Made by a program: the position numbers and the translations under genes
Part shown: piece by piece, positions 33,348 to 45,707 of the stretch
How positions within the stretch are numbered: the stretch's first letter is position 1
Layout: every line of letters begins with the position of its first letter
Notes under the pieces: model-generated
What the model was told of the DNA's origin: nothing
Database searches by the model: none
Seen by the model: the letters and a program-made list of their open reading frames with translations, nothing else
Origin: Nectonema munidae
Lineage: Eukaryota; Nematomorpha; Nectonematoida; Nectonematidae
Length of the DNA: 64,000 nt
Reading direction: 5' to 3'
Assembly: GCA_030549495.1 (NCBI GenBank)
Contig: JAUIRK010000461.1
Span: 372,001 to 436,000 of the forward strand

Positions 33348-34484
33348 CTACTAGAAATTAAGACTCCATGCTTTTCAAAAATCAAATTGTAAATTATTTA
33401 AAAATTACGCAAAACATTTATTTAAAGAACTATGTAAAGACATTCATTCTTAAAATGGAGTCTTAATTTTGTACACACCAGTACATAGGTTATCAAAAGT
33501 AAATGTTGTTATTCCTGGTTTTGAGATGAAATTTAGTTTTTCAGGAATTTCAAAAAAAGTCGTGCAGCTCACTTAAAAATGAAGTTGAATTAAAAGCTTG
33601 ACGTATTTTGAGGCATTTTGAATAGCAGAACAATTTAGTGAAGGAAGACCTAAACTTTTTTTCAATAAAGTCTTTTAAATTTTGTTTCTTTTCTGTTGAA
33701 ATTACATGGGAGATAATGGTTTAAAATACCATTAATGCATGCTTTCTCAAAGAGAGAATTACTAAATATTTTTAGTATCTTATTAAAGAATAATTTTAAC
33801 CTTATATTTCTAACATCTCTAATTAAATCTAAGATTACGAGTTAAGAAAAAAATTCTTTAGCTCATGAATTTTTAAAGTGAAATCAATAATATTAATATG
33901 AGATTGTGAAAAACGTTGGAAAGCAAATTTTAAAACTCACTGACCATATATAACTGTAAATATCCCTTTAGATCGCAGCTGTTGCAACCTATCATTAAAA
34001 TATGGTTTTGTAAAATAAATTAGGATCAATATTGTGATTTAGTTTGTTAATTAATAATTGTTTGATTCATTAAAATATTTTGTTATATATTTTTTCTTTC
34101 TACTTCAGTGTTGTCCAAATTACAGCTCGCAGTCGACATACGGTCATTAGTATACATAAATGAGGCACGCTCTTTCTTTTGAAACATTGTGCATTTTTGT
34201 ATCTTTTGAATCAGATTAATATAAAGCAAGATACCATTTTAGAAACTCGTTATTGAAAATACTCATTTTAACACATTTTCGTGGTTGACTGCTTAGCAGG
34301 TTACATTGTAGTTTGTAGTAGTTATAATGATCTATTTTAATTTTTTTGGCTCTTGAACCATATAGTTTTAATAAAAACTTTAAAAAATAATAATAAAGAT
34401 AATAGGCCTGAATATAAAAAATAATTCTAATCTCAGGTTCAATTACTGAAATTTATGTGTAGAAAATGATCATATCAAGATATA

Positions 34485-35719
34485 CAGTATACTATCATTT
34501 TGTCGATATCTGATAAGTCGAAATTATGCAAGTCAAAGTTATGCCTAGGTCGCATTTCCTTGAGCCCTTTCTAGTGTTAATTACTTACAATATCTCGAAG
34601 TGATTTAACAGTTCTTGTGCATGGAAAAAGCTGTCAATTGACTTTCTTTAAGTTGAAGTGTCCCATTTTGCAATTAACTATGAATAAAGGATCATCAAAC
34701 ACACGTCCTGTGGCGATTGCAATTATAAACTTTAAACTGATATTTTCTTTTGTGTGGTAGGTCTGTTTTCACACCAAATTCGTTTTATTATAGACATTTC
34801 GTTCTGGTTAGCAGTTTATTAACAAATCCAAAAAGAATATGACACAAAATTTTATCTGTTTTGTTCTCAAGTCTCTCTATAAAAGGTCGCCCTAAAAGCA
34901 GAAACTTTACTATTTTGAACTGATTTCATTGCGATATTATCATACAGAATCATGGCAGCAGTTAAACGCAAACTTACGTCACATAAAATGGAGACAAAGT
35001 ACTCAGCTCTCTTACAGTTTGAAAAAGGAGGCAAGTCTAAGACAGAGATCGCAAAGCAGTTTGTGATGCCTTTAAACACTCTATCAACCTGAATAAATTC
35101 ATCTGCTAAAATCAAGGTTCCACTAGCAGAACTTGTCCAAAGAGATGCTACAGTGGGGGTGGAAATGGACTCTTTCGATGAGTTGATGATAGTGTGACAA
35201 CCAGTGAGCCCATGACTGATGAGGCATCATTGTTGCTGTCACAGAAAAGCACAACCCACGCTTACAAGATCGAAGTGACGACGAGGATGACGACCGCAAG
35301 AACACTCCCACAGATTTTATTCCTACAACATCAGTTGCTCTGGCTATGTGTGCAACTCTACGTGCATTCATATAGTCCCTAAGTGACGCTACTGAGATGT
35401 TTGATAAGCTTCGCAAAACTAAATGTTCTCAACTCCAACAAACATGTATGAATGATTTTCTTGTATCATATATGAATAAATGGCTATATATAACATTTGA
35501 TTGTGTTTTTATTTTGTACTGTGTTCTTAAACTATCAAGATCAGAAATGTTATACTCAGATTCCCTAATTATCGCCACTGATTATATCCCCAATTATCCA
35601 CCATAAACAACATCTGTACAGTAACCTGATTCCAACAAATCTGGTTAGGTTGAACTGTGTATAACTCGAAGTGTGCAAGAGAGTCCCCCTCCCCCCAACT
35701 TCGAAAAAACGAGAGACTG
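34485..35719 (+). mobile_element. Tigger/pogo transposon relic with internal deletion
   Basis: CAGTATACTATCATTTTGTC at the left and CGAAAAAACGAGAGACTG at the right, with TA on both sides. From 34952 the frame reads MAAVKRKLTSHKMETKYSAL, LQFEKGGKSKTEIAKQFVMP, the CENP-B-type N-terminal helix-turn-helix. A C-terminal piece at 35270-35450 reads PTTSVALAMCATLRAFI. The DDE core is missing. Confidence 0.85.
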
Positions 35720-36232
35720 TATGTTATTTTTTTATAATACCATTGATCATTGTTTTAATTAATCAAACTACTGATGTTTAAATAAGTCTTATTCAGAATA
35801 ATAACTCATAAACTTAAGTATCATATAAAAATTAATGAATATATATATATTATATAAATATTTCAAATTTCTAATAAAATAGTAATTATTGAAATTTTTA
35901 TAAATTTGGAAATTTTTGAGCCACATTTTGAAGAAAAAAATAAAAAAAATTTTAAAAAAAAAAAGTGGTAATTTTTCCCTTTTTTTTTTTTTAAAAAAAA
36001 AAAAACCCATAATAAATCTAAAATCTTGGCAATTATGGGAATGAAAATTATTTTACAACTACAGTAATTTTTATGTAAACAAATATTAATTAATTCAAAA
36101 GATGTATTACCAGTTTAGAAATGGCTGCTGCATATGTAATATCTTCAAAAAAATTTACACAAGTCACTTTTGCATGAAATTTCACCCATAGCTTATTTAA
36201 TAATAAAAGGGTTTTAACTTGTTCAAAATTTA

Positions 36233-38016
36233 TTAACACAATGATTTATAACATTTTTCGCAAAAAAACACAGGAGTTTTATGTTGACCACATATATAAA
36301 TTTCACATTTTCCACATCTGGAGCAAGCTTTCCTGTCTTTTCCTGTGCAAATTTGACAAAGAGCTCCTTTTGATATTTTTCTCTTTGATGGACCTGGTGA
36401 ATCGTAAACTTCATCGTTAGATGCTTGAAAACTTTGGAGCAAAGATAAAAATGAAGGTGTCCTTGGAGAGTGTTGTCTTCTAAATATTTCAGCATTAACA
36501 AGATCAAATCCATGTTATTCCAGAAATAAACGTCTCCTGTACAATTTGTTCTTGTTCCATTCAACGTTGATTTCTGTCCATAGTATGAAGTAGTTCAAAT
36601 ATAAGATATCAAGGATTTTGCAAAATAGAGCAAATGTCCATCTGTTTGTTTTTCTTTTTACACTGTAAGTTCCAATCATTTGATGTAGAGTATCAACACC
36701 TGATTTATTTTTGTTGTAGAATGAAATAATTTTTGGCAAATTTCTTTCATTTGAGAGGTAGATTTATCCCGATGAAGAGTACTCATAACAGAGACACCTT
36801 TATACTTTTTTGTATGTAGGGCACCAAAGTAACTTGATCTGTAAAGTAAAAGAAACTGGAAAAAAACTTTAGAACAACGGAGCAATTTTTTATAAATGTT
36901 TAGAAGAAATTTTTTGTTGGAACGAACTGTTCCTACTAACGTCACTTTTTGTTTCAGTAACTTTACTCAAGATCATAGGTGGTGAAAAGTTATCACTTAC
37001 CACATTTCTGCCTTTCAAATCTTTTATCAAATCCAGAAAAACTCTTTGTCCTTGATTTTTTCCGGTTGCGAATCAGGGTTTTTTCCAGTGTACACTTGCA
37101 GATTCCATACATAATTAGTCTGACTGTCTCATAGTATCCAAATTTTTATGCCATACTTAGCTAGTTTCGAAGGTATATTCGGTTTCATTGGACAACGATC
37201 CCTGAAAGGTAACAATTGTTCATCAAATGTTGTTGTTTCACGGGACACATACAAATTTGGCAAGATATGAACCCATGAATCCCATTAATTTGTGATGGGG
37301 GCCAGTTTATCTTTAGCCCCTCTTACACTTCTATCTTTCTTGTAATCAAATTATTTTGGAAAAATAATTTTTTGACATTGTAGATCTGAAAACTGGTCTG
37401 CCCATGACCTCACTCCATAAACTTTCAAGAGATTCACCATGCGAACGTAGTACACCAGCTAAAATAAGAAGCCCAAAAATTGCTTTGAGTGTTGTCTTAT
37501 CAATACCATTCCAACATCACCATACACCCTTTTACCTTCGATGTTCGTATAGTGAACTACTTTATTTTTCAAGGAATCATTGAAACACAAATCAAAAGCA
37601 TCCATAATAGAATTCATACGAGAAGAAGCAAAATTAGTAACACCTACACGACCTTTTATAATATTTTCTGAAAGGTATTTACTTTGAACTTGATGCGTAA
37701 ATAAAGACCAATAAAACAAGCCATCTTTAGAAAGAATACCTTTATATCCATGGATGTCTAATTCATCATCACTTGTTACTTCTTCACTTGTTCCTGGAAC
37801 ATCTTCGACAACTTCTTTTGAATAACTAATAAGAGAATATTTAGCGTTATAGCTTTGTATCTCACATCGTTGATGTGTCACGAGGTTTTTAAGGCCGAAA
37901 TGGCTGAAATATAACCCGAAAGTCGTATGAGGGTTATACAAAAGCTTGATGGATAAAACACAACATAAAGGAAACATTGATTGGAAAGAATTTGAAACAT
38001 GCATAAATAAAGCCAA
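36233..38016 (-). mobile_element. piggyBac transposase relic
   Basis: Pieces in order on the minus strand: the N-terminal LDIHGYKGILSKDGLFYWSL; FDEQLLPFRDRCPMKPNIPS and KLAKYGIKIW near 37200; YVWNLQVYTGK; MPKIISFYNKNKSGVDTLHQ (36739 on) with SVKRKTNRWTFALFCKILDI; and a Cys-rich tail CQICTGKDRKACSRCGKCEI ending CEKCYKSLC (36340-36233). This is the standard piggyBac layout including the C-terminal zinc-binding domain. The frame is interrupted several times. TTAA-flanked ends were not fixed. Confidence 0.88.
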
Positions 38017-38094
38017 AAGAGCGCCACACTATTTATTGAATATGCCTTGATTTTAGACTACGAATATGAAAATAATTCAAATAATTCTTTGATG

Positions 38095-40077
38095 CAGGAG
38101 CCACAAAGTGGTCGATATATCGATAATTACATAGAGGTGGAAATGGGCTAGGTTATGTTATGGAGAATCAATTAAATTTCTATAATGGAAATACTGATGA
38201 AAGTTATGTATTAGTAATTGCTACTACAGATGGAATATAAGATACTAACAGCATATCATCACAAATTAATAAATTATATATAAATATCAGATTCTTTAGA
38301 AATTGGTGATGAAACATGAGTTTGCTTCATGAAGAAAAATTGAAAAAGTAACCCTCAATAGTGTATATGATGGTATACATTACAGTATCTCAATACTGTA
38401 TATATAGTGCTCGCTAGATGCAATATTCAGAGGTTTGGAGGTAGAATCCCAGTAGAGCTGCAAAATTTTCTAGAAATTATTCCTTGAAGACACTTGTCTC
38501 ACTGAAACTTACAATGATTGTTTCAGTAGTGTGTTAGTAAGGTATCACTGTGCTAGTGTTTTACGAACCTGGTTTGCTATGATATAGCAATGATAAGCTA
38601 TAAAACACATTATAAGCTATAAAAGATGCAATCGAAAATTGAAAGACAGGTCAGCAGTTTCTAAAATGCATACCGTTATACGCAAATTCTGTACAACAAT
38701 GCATTGACGAAATGGCCTATGATGTGGAAATAATTGTAACCTCTGAGCTCCAGTATGGCAATTTTCATATTCAACTTGATGAAGCAACTTTTGAAAATTC
38801 AAATATTCTCATGGCTTATGTTAGATTTCATAGCTCTTTCCTGAATCTTATTGTTGATGAGTTTCTATTTGATAGTTATCTTGAAACTGATTCTAAATGT
38901 GAGACACTTTTTTCATGTTTGGAAGATTATTTGAAAAAAACAAAGTTCCCATTGCAAATATTACTGCAGTATCTACTGAGAGTGCTCCAGGTATGGTTGG
39001 CTGTTACAGAGGATTTTCTATTTTTTTCAAGGAAAAGGTATCTACTGTCAAGTTCACTGTGCTTTACATAAGAAGCATTTGTAGCAAAAAAACTGTGTGG
39101 TGCCTAAAAGTGTGCATCAGGACAATTAACAAAATTAAAGCTCATTCTCTCAATTCTCAATTGGTTACAAAGTTATGTGAATCTGAAAATTTCAACCAAT
39201 TGCTTTTGCACATACAGGTAAGAAGGTTGTCAAGAGGTGATAGTTTGCAAAGGCTTGTTGACTTGTACGACTCATTTGTAGAATTTCTAAAGAATATGAA
39301 TCCATCGCTATGGGGCGAGTTAAAACTGTGCAAAACCATCTGTTATTTTAAACATCTTGATAAGTGAAGATTTCAAAACACGCTTCGAAGACTTGGAGAA
39401 TATATATTTTCCTAAATGGTGTGTTGCTCCATTTAATATAAAAATATATGATGATGGTTATAAATCTGATTTAGAAGAAAAACTTGTTGAAATGTGTGTA
39501 GATTTTGAAGCTGATGCTTGTTTAAATGTATAACGCCTTGAGTGAATATTGGGGCAATGGGTTCTCAACATCTTACATGGTTGAAGCTAGCTTTAGCCAC
39601 GCGAATGCAACTTTGACAAAACAAAGAAACAAACTCAAACTGGAGAATCATTGTGATTTGCGATTAAAGCTTACCAATTTTCAGCCGAATATCAAGAGTC
39701 TGACTGCTGCTCATCAGGCACATCCTCCGATTAATGTCAAATATATTGACTCAAAGGTATGTTAGCATTGTTTCAAGCTGTCTCTTATTTGTTAACTATT
39801 TTTAAATAAAACAAGTGTGCTGACATGTTTTCAATTTATTCATTATTAGTCGCATAATGGCACATAAAAACTTTTAATCTAACATAATTCATGTTAAAAT
39901 TTCAAAAATAATTATGTTTTACGCCAAATTACATGTTAAAGGTAAATTTTCATATGTTATTGCTCATCATCAGAAATGGAAAAATGATTTAATATTTTTA
40001 TTAAGCTTCTCTAGGGGTCGAGGAGAAGCAAATAATCTATGAAGGGGTCGACGGGTTAAAAAGTTTGGAAACAACTG
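38095..40077 (+). mobile_element. ZBED5-like hAT transposon, most complete copy in the window
   Basis: The left end is CAGGAGCCACAAAGTGGTCG and the right end AAAAGTTTGGAAACAACTG; flanks CTTTGATG / GTCTAATG are a worn 8-bp duplication. Transposase pieces: [116 protein letters not shown] and VEASFSHANATLTKQRN. These match ZBED5/FAM200-type hAT proteins. Frames shift several times and the BED finger is missing. Its ends match the MITEs at 9961 and 20855. Confidence 0.88.
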
Positions 40078-41054
40078 GTCTAATGTAAAATATCACGATA
40101 TGTATTCTAATATAAAATACCTCAAAACAGAATCAGAGCATATTCTAATTGAGACACTTATAAGGCATCCTACACCAAACTTTGTTCAAAGATATAAATA
40201 AATCAATAAAAGTATAATTAATTGAAGTTGTTAAAAAAGTTAGTTGATTTATTAATTATAAGAATTTTATATTCACAATTCGTAAAAAAAAAATAGATTA
40301 ATTCACTTATTGCAAATTAAATCTTAAATGTACACTCAATTAAAATACCACTTAGAGAAAACACCAAATGTTGTCATGTGAACGGGTGATCGCTTATCAG
40401 AGTCCAATAATCTCAATCAAAATAGGTTTGGGGGGTTTCAAAGAAAGAAAAAGAAAAAACAAGACAAGTAAAATTTTTGAAAGATTAAAAAAAAAATAAA
40501 AAATATTATGTAGTAAAATTCCATAACAGAGGAAATTGTTTGGGTAATCAATCTGAAATCTCAATAAAACTTTTGTATTTTATCACTCACTAATGATATC
40601 ATAGGATGCAAAATTCCTTTTATGAGTGATGTTGAAAATTTTTTGTCTCTCGTTGAAACAACGGTTAAGGATGGCTTTACTTTAAGCTTATGTAAAGTTT
40701 CAACATAACATTGAGTCTAGAGAAAATCCGTAAATCACTCATTACATCCACAAATATAAACGATACTTTCAAAAATTTGTGACAATTTTTGATAGTAATA
40801 ATAACTCTTCATATTGAAAAATTATATCAAGATTTAGAGATGGAACTCAAAATCTAAAAATTTTCTCAAAAGCTTTTCAAAATATTAATACAAAGAAGAA
40901 AATAATTCATTGCATAATTCAGATAAAAATTGTTTGAATCAAATCTCATTTTAATTTTAAATAAAATAGTGAAAAAAGTTATTATAGAAATAAATTTGAG
41001 CCCAAATCATTAAAAAATCTAAAGAGGTTCAAAAAATTCTGAAGAATGAACTTT

Positions 41055-42652
41055 CCTTCGCTTGACTTTCGAACATGACGGACTATGAAGTTTTACTCGA
41101 CAATATGTTAAGTAAAACATTTTATAATACAGACTGAAAGTACATAAAACATTTGAAAATAAAGTTTATTTCCACATTTCATATTCGTTTTTTATGATGA
41201 ATCTACAACTTTATGCAGTTCAGTTTTTATTTATTGTATAAAAAATTGTATATGCAAAATCTGACAAAATACTAAACTTTTTTTTCACAAGTTTAAATTG
41301 CATTTGTCGATTCTTTTGATTTATTGCACTAAAAGACTGATTGTATAAGAATAATCATGAATGAATTGATGAGCTGATAAATATAAACAATTATTATCAT
41401 TGAAGAAAGTGGAACGCATTTTGATTTTGTTATGATGTGTTTATATTATATGAATGTAGAAAATGAGCGAGATATTTTATTTCTATTGACCTCGTAAAAT
41501 ACACTTTTGCAAACCATTCAGAATTCATTTTAACGTTGAACACTAGTTGAATCAAGAAGGCTAACACCAATTCAACCATTTATTTTGCACATTTGAAACT
41601 ATGGAAAGTTCTTCACTGTTTTTGGAAGTTCTGAAAGTTCTTGCAATAAAAGTTTTCTTATTTCTTTGCAGCTTTCTAACTTGTAAACTTCTTCAGAAGT
41701 TAATTACGATTATGATGGAAATTTAATCTCGATGATACTTCATTTCTTGGAATCCAGTTTTAAAAACAAGTGGAAGACCAAAAAGTAGGAAATCACAAAA
41801 AGATCCTAAAGATCTTTTTTCAGCAGTGAGATTCATTCTTGTTCATTTTTTCAAAATTTTTGATAAATTTTGGACTCAAGATATTGCAGCTCTGAATTCC
41901 TGAGTTAACTATCAATAATAATTGTCCTAAAATTTTTTGAAAAATAAAGAATGGAGGTACAAAACTGTACTTAATAGCTTTTGCAAAAGAACTTTATTAT
42001 ACCTCCATGAAGTTGAGGTCTACAATTAGTGAAATGAATTGCAAGAAAACATCACTACTTACTTTTTATGGATTCCCGAGAAGAGCAGAATCCTTTTCTC
42101 AACAAACCAGCACTAAAAAACTTTTAGTAATTTTTGCCTTACTTCTAAAAAACAAGAACTACAAAACAGTGAAAAAGTGTATGTATGTTCCACTCTTCTT
42201 CTGTTTGTGCTGAGTACATTATATCGCTACTTAGTTGTGTTTATGTATATAACAACCAGTTACGTAGCGAAAAAAATGGAGTGGCGCAAAGGGGCACATT
42301 TTTTCAAAAAAATTAAAATCTCTAATTTCCCAGAAGCTTAAAAGTCAAGAAAATTTATATTAAAAAATTTGAAGCTTGAAAAAATTTTTGAGAAAAAAAT
42401 GTCACCACTTCATCAACGCAGATAGATTTATAATGTAGCTTTAAATTTTTAGAGAATATAAAAAACCATATTTTTAATTTAGACTCTTTTAAATAAAATT
42501 ATCTATATTCAAAATAAAAAAAGTCAAAATGTTTTGATTTTTGTTTAAAATCATAGATTAAAAGATTAATCCATGTTTCTATTTGATTTTAAATCAATTC
42601 ACAGTGTTAAACTTTTAATGGAGTAAAACTCCATAAGGGCGTCAAGCGAAGG
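41055..42652. mobile_element. Element bounded by long imperfect inverted repeats, family unknown
   Basis: 41055-41098 (CCTTCGCTTGAC then CTATGAAGTTTTACTC) is the complement of 42621-42652 (GAGTAAAACTCCATAA then GCGTCAAGCGAAGG), with a short insert in the left copy. About 1.5 kb between them has no recognised coding. No target duplication is clear. Confidence 0.5.
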
Positions 42653-43792
42653 TAGTTCGATGACTGTCAACATGTATTTTTCAAAATAAGGAATTTTTCA
42701 CAATAAAAATTAGTAAAAGCGTTAAATTAGAAGTTTGAATAAAATTTCGTTTACAACTACATTGATATACTTGAAAATCGAATTCTTTGAATATTAAACG
42801 TCAAGATTCGCAGAATATTTAATTGGTTTGAAAAAGCAAATATTTTTATCTTATTTATTAATCTGGTATGCTTGAGAGCTCAAATTCAAAAAAACGTTGA
42901 AAGTTTTTTTTACCTCGCACTCATTCTACTTCTGGCAACGTCATTGTTAAATGTAGAGATTAGATTTAGATGAGGGTATTTGATCCCATTAGTTTCACAC
43001 ATAAATCTTGCTACTTGAAAAACAAAGAATGAAAAAACCACATTTCAAAAAATTGATTATTAAATATATAAGGATTCGACGCTATCTTTAGATTGTGATA
43101 AAGTAAAAAAAATTAAGGTTAGTTTGTGGTATTACATCGAAAATGACATGAATTCTATCAATTTTGTAGTGTTAGGGATACTCTAAAAAGGTAGTAATTT
43201 TAGCATATCTAGAATTAAAGCTAAGCTTAAGGTCTTGCAAGTATGGAAAAATGTTAAAATAGTCAGTCTATCTAACATTTATATCGTGAAGATCTTTTAC
43301 ATTTTACAATGATTATATAGATTATTATTATCGAGTCATATACGTTGTGGAAAACTTTTAATTGAAAAGTTCAAAAAGACTTTTAAATATTTTTGAATAA
43401 TTTTATTAGGTTCTGTTCGAAGATGTGAAGCAAATCTATACACAACATCACTACTACTTTTCAGTAGAAAACTTAAAAACATGTCCATCTAAAAATTTTT
43501 ATTCTCACATCATAAAAAAATATCAGAATGAAAAAGCATAAATATTACGCTTCACTGACTATAAAAAATTATCATATAGTTCAACGGTCTTCATAAATAA
43601 GGTGTGTTCTATCAAGTATCTCTAAGCAAAAAATCGAAAAATTTTGTGAGTAATGATACAATGCAATGGAAATGAAAGATATCGCAAATTTTGTATAGGT
43701 CATATCATTATGCGTGAACCTCACTCACACTCTACAACAGAAGAGAACAACTACAATTTGTTTTAATCAGAAAAGTAAGATGCATTTTACAA

Positions 43793-44101
43793 TAGCGTTT
43801 TTCAAACTTTTTAAATTGCAAGAAAAGCACAGGCTGCATCGCACTTAGGTGTAATAAGACATACACTTTTCACTACGTTCATTTATTATCGACAATTTAT
43901 ATGTATATTTTTTTACGATCTGGGCATTGTTTTATTGATTTGTATGAATAAAATATTATTACTTTTAGGAAAACAAATATAGAGGAAATTCCGACAGAAA
44001 GCTAAAGAACATAATATTAAGAAAAAAAGATTTCCTTTCTTTTTTGTCACGCCCCATTTTATTTTTCACGCGACCCACTGAAAGGAGTTTGAAAAAAGCG
44101 G
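43793..44101 (-). mobile_element. hAT MITE (CAGCGTTTTTCAAAC family), longer copy
   Basis: The left end TAGCGTTTTTCAAACTTTTT, the core CTTAGGTGTAATAAGACATA and the right CATTTTATTTTTCACGCGAC, GTTTGAAAAAAGCG match the copies at 20605 and 62709. The flanking duplication is no longer visible. Confidence 0.7.
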
Positions 44102-44381
44102 ATCTAAATCATAACCATTTGTTATGTTTTAGTGAAGATTTTATTCTTAACTTTTCTTTCCGATTTTCTAGAAACATGACATCTCTTCTTAATAATTTTT
44201 CAGACTCAGAAGATAAATTCGTAGTAGCAAAAACTTAGAAAATGGCATTATATCCAAAATATATAATGAATTATATTATTTTTTATTCTGGCTCGCAAGA
44301 GATGTAAATATTAGAAATGCCCGAATGAATTACGTTTGACACGCCTGCTCAGTAGTATTGATTTTATGAACTTTCATATAA

Positions 44382-44875
44382 AGTTTTTCGATCTATTACG
44401 TCATTGTTGCAATCAATTAAGTCGTTATTGCGGGTCAGACTAAACAGCCCAAAACATCCCAAAACACGGCAAATAATTCTAAGGCACTACAAAAAAGATC
44501 TTAAAAATTCCTCAAAACATCCCAAGCATCCCAAAACATTACAAAACACCGCAAAAATGCCTAATCACCTCAAAAAATTGCAAAAAGCGACAAATATTTC
44601 TAAAGCACTACAAAAAAGTTCCTTAAAACTTTCGAATTTTTTTTTGGGTTTTTAGTCTAACTATCTTTTTTATAATGCTTTAAAATTATTTGCCATGTTT
44701 TGGGGTGTTTAGTCTGACCGGTTATTGCAATCAATTGAATCGTTATTGCAATCAATTTGGTCGTTGTTGCATTCAAAATTCAACAAACAACGACGTAATT
44801 GAATGCAACAACGACTCAATTGAATGCAATAGCGACTAAATTGATTGCAACAATGACGTAATAGATCGAAAAACT
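44382..44875. mobile_element. Fold-back (palindromic) element with ~22-bp subrepeats, host to a MITE
   Basis: AGTTTTTCGATCTATTACGT at 44382 continues for 37 bp as a perfect complement of the right end (to 44875). Inside each arm GTCGTTATTGCAATCAATT-like units repeat about four times, in opposite sense in the two arms. Without the inner MITE the element would be about 200 bp and almost wholly self-complementary. Confidence 0.8.
44432..44720. mobile_element. hAT-type MITE nested in the fold-back element
   Basis: Ends GGGTCAGACTAAACAGCCCA and TGTTTAGTCTGACCG; the octamer GTTATTGC lies on both sides (44424-44431 and 44721-44728). The interior is rich in CCCAAAACA-type words. An 8-bp duplication fits hAT. 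Confidence 0.88.
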
Positions 44876-45707
44876 CTGTAAAACCGAACATTAAAAATGA
44901 AATGTAAATTTTAAATGCAAAAGTGAACATTCCTTCCATATAGGAAAGATAAAGAGGTCAAAAATTGTCATGAATACAATTCAGTTATAAAACTACAGAT
45001 TACGCATGCAACTCATGCTAAGCAAAGTTACATGCCCGTTTGCTCACACATTTATCAAAAAATTTTAACTTGTTTTTCGTAATTCTTCTTTTTCCACAAT
45101 TAGCAAGAAAAATATTTTAATCTGGCTTCCCTCAATTGCTGTTCTCCGGTAAAAAAGAAGCGGTTTCAATCTACTCTAAGATCTTATACACATACAGTAA
45201 AACAAAAATAACAACAGATTAGAAAGGGAATGGAAAATTTCATAAGACATTCTGAATAATCTTCTGAAAATATTTTGATCTTTAGATTCCTATACTTTGT
45301 TGACTATAGACAAAAAAACTCAGCAGGCAAGTCTTTATTCATGAGTGTCGGACATTTGCCCAAAAAATATTTATGAAAGTAGAGATTTGCCAAGTGATGA
45401 CAATTTTCTTAGGCACAAAATAGTATCCTATATGCTAAATAATTTTTAAAATTTTAAAGAACATATAATTAAAACGAAAATAAGACATTTTATTTGTTTA
45501 AGCAAATAAAGTTTTTACTTTTAACATCTGTTCACGAGTTTCTATAGGTAATTCAATGAAGCCTGGTCTTTATTCGCTACATGAAGGATGCGAATTATGA
45601 GTACAAGAGCAAAAGGATGCTAATGATATATTATACTTTAATAACTTTCTTAATTTGCTTCAAAATTTTAGCTATGTATTTAAATATATTTTAGATACAT
45701 CACTCGA

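Noticed and set aside
34108-34140. CAGTGTTGTCCAAATTACAG as a hAT left end
   Set aside because: The sequence is typical, but no right end or duplication was found.
35930-36010. Poly-A/poly-T palindrome as a regulatory hairpin
   Set aside because: Low-complexity A and T runs in AT-rich DNA; no other support.
44709-44939. 76-codon minus frame with repeated CNN residues
   Set aside because: Translation of the ~22-bp subrepeats of the fold-back element.
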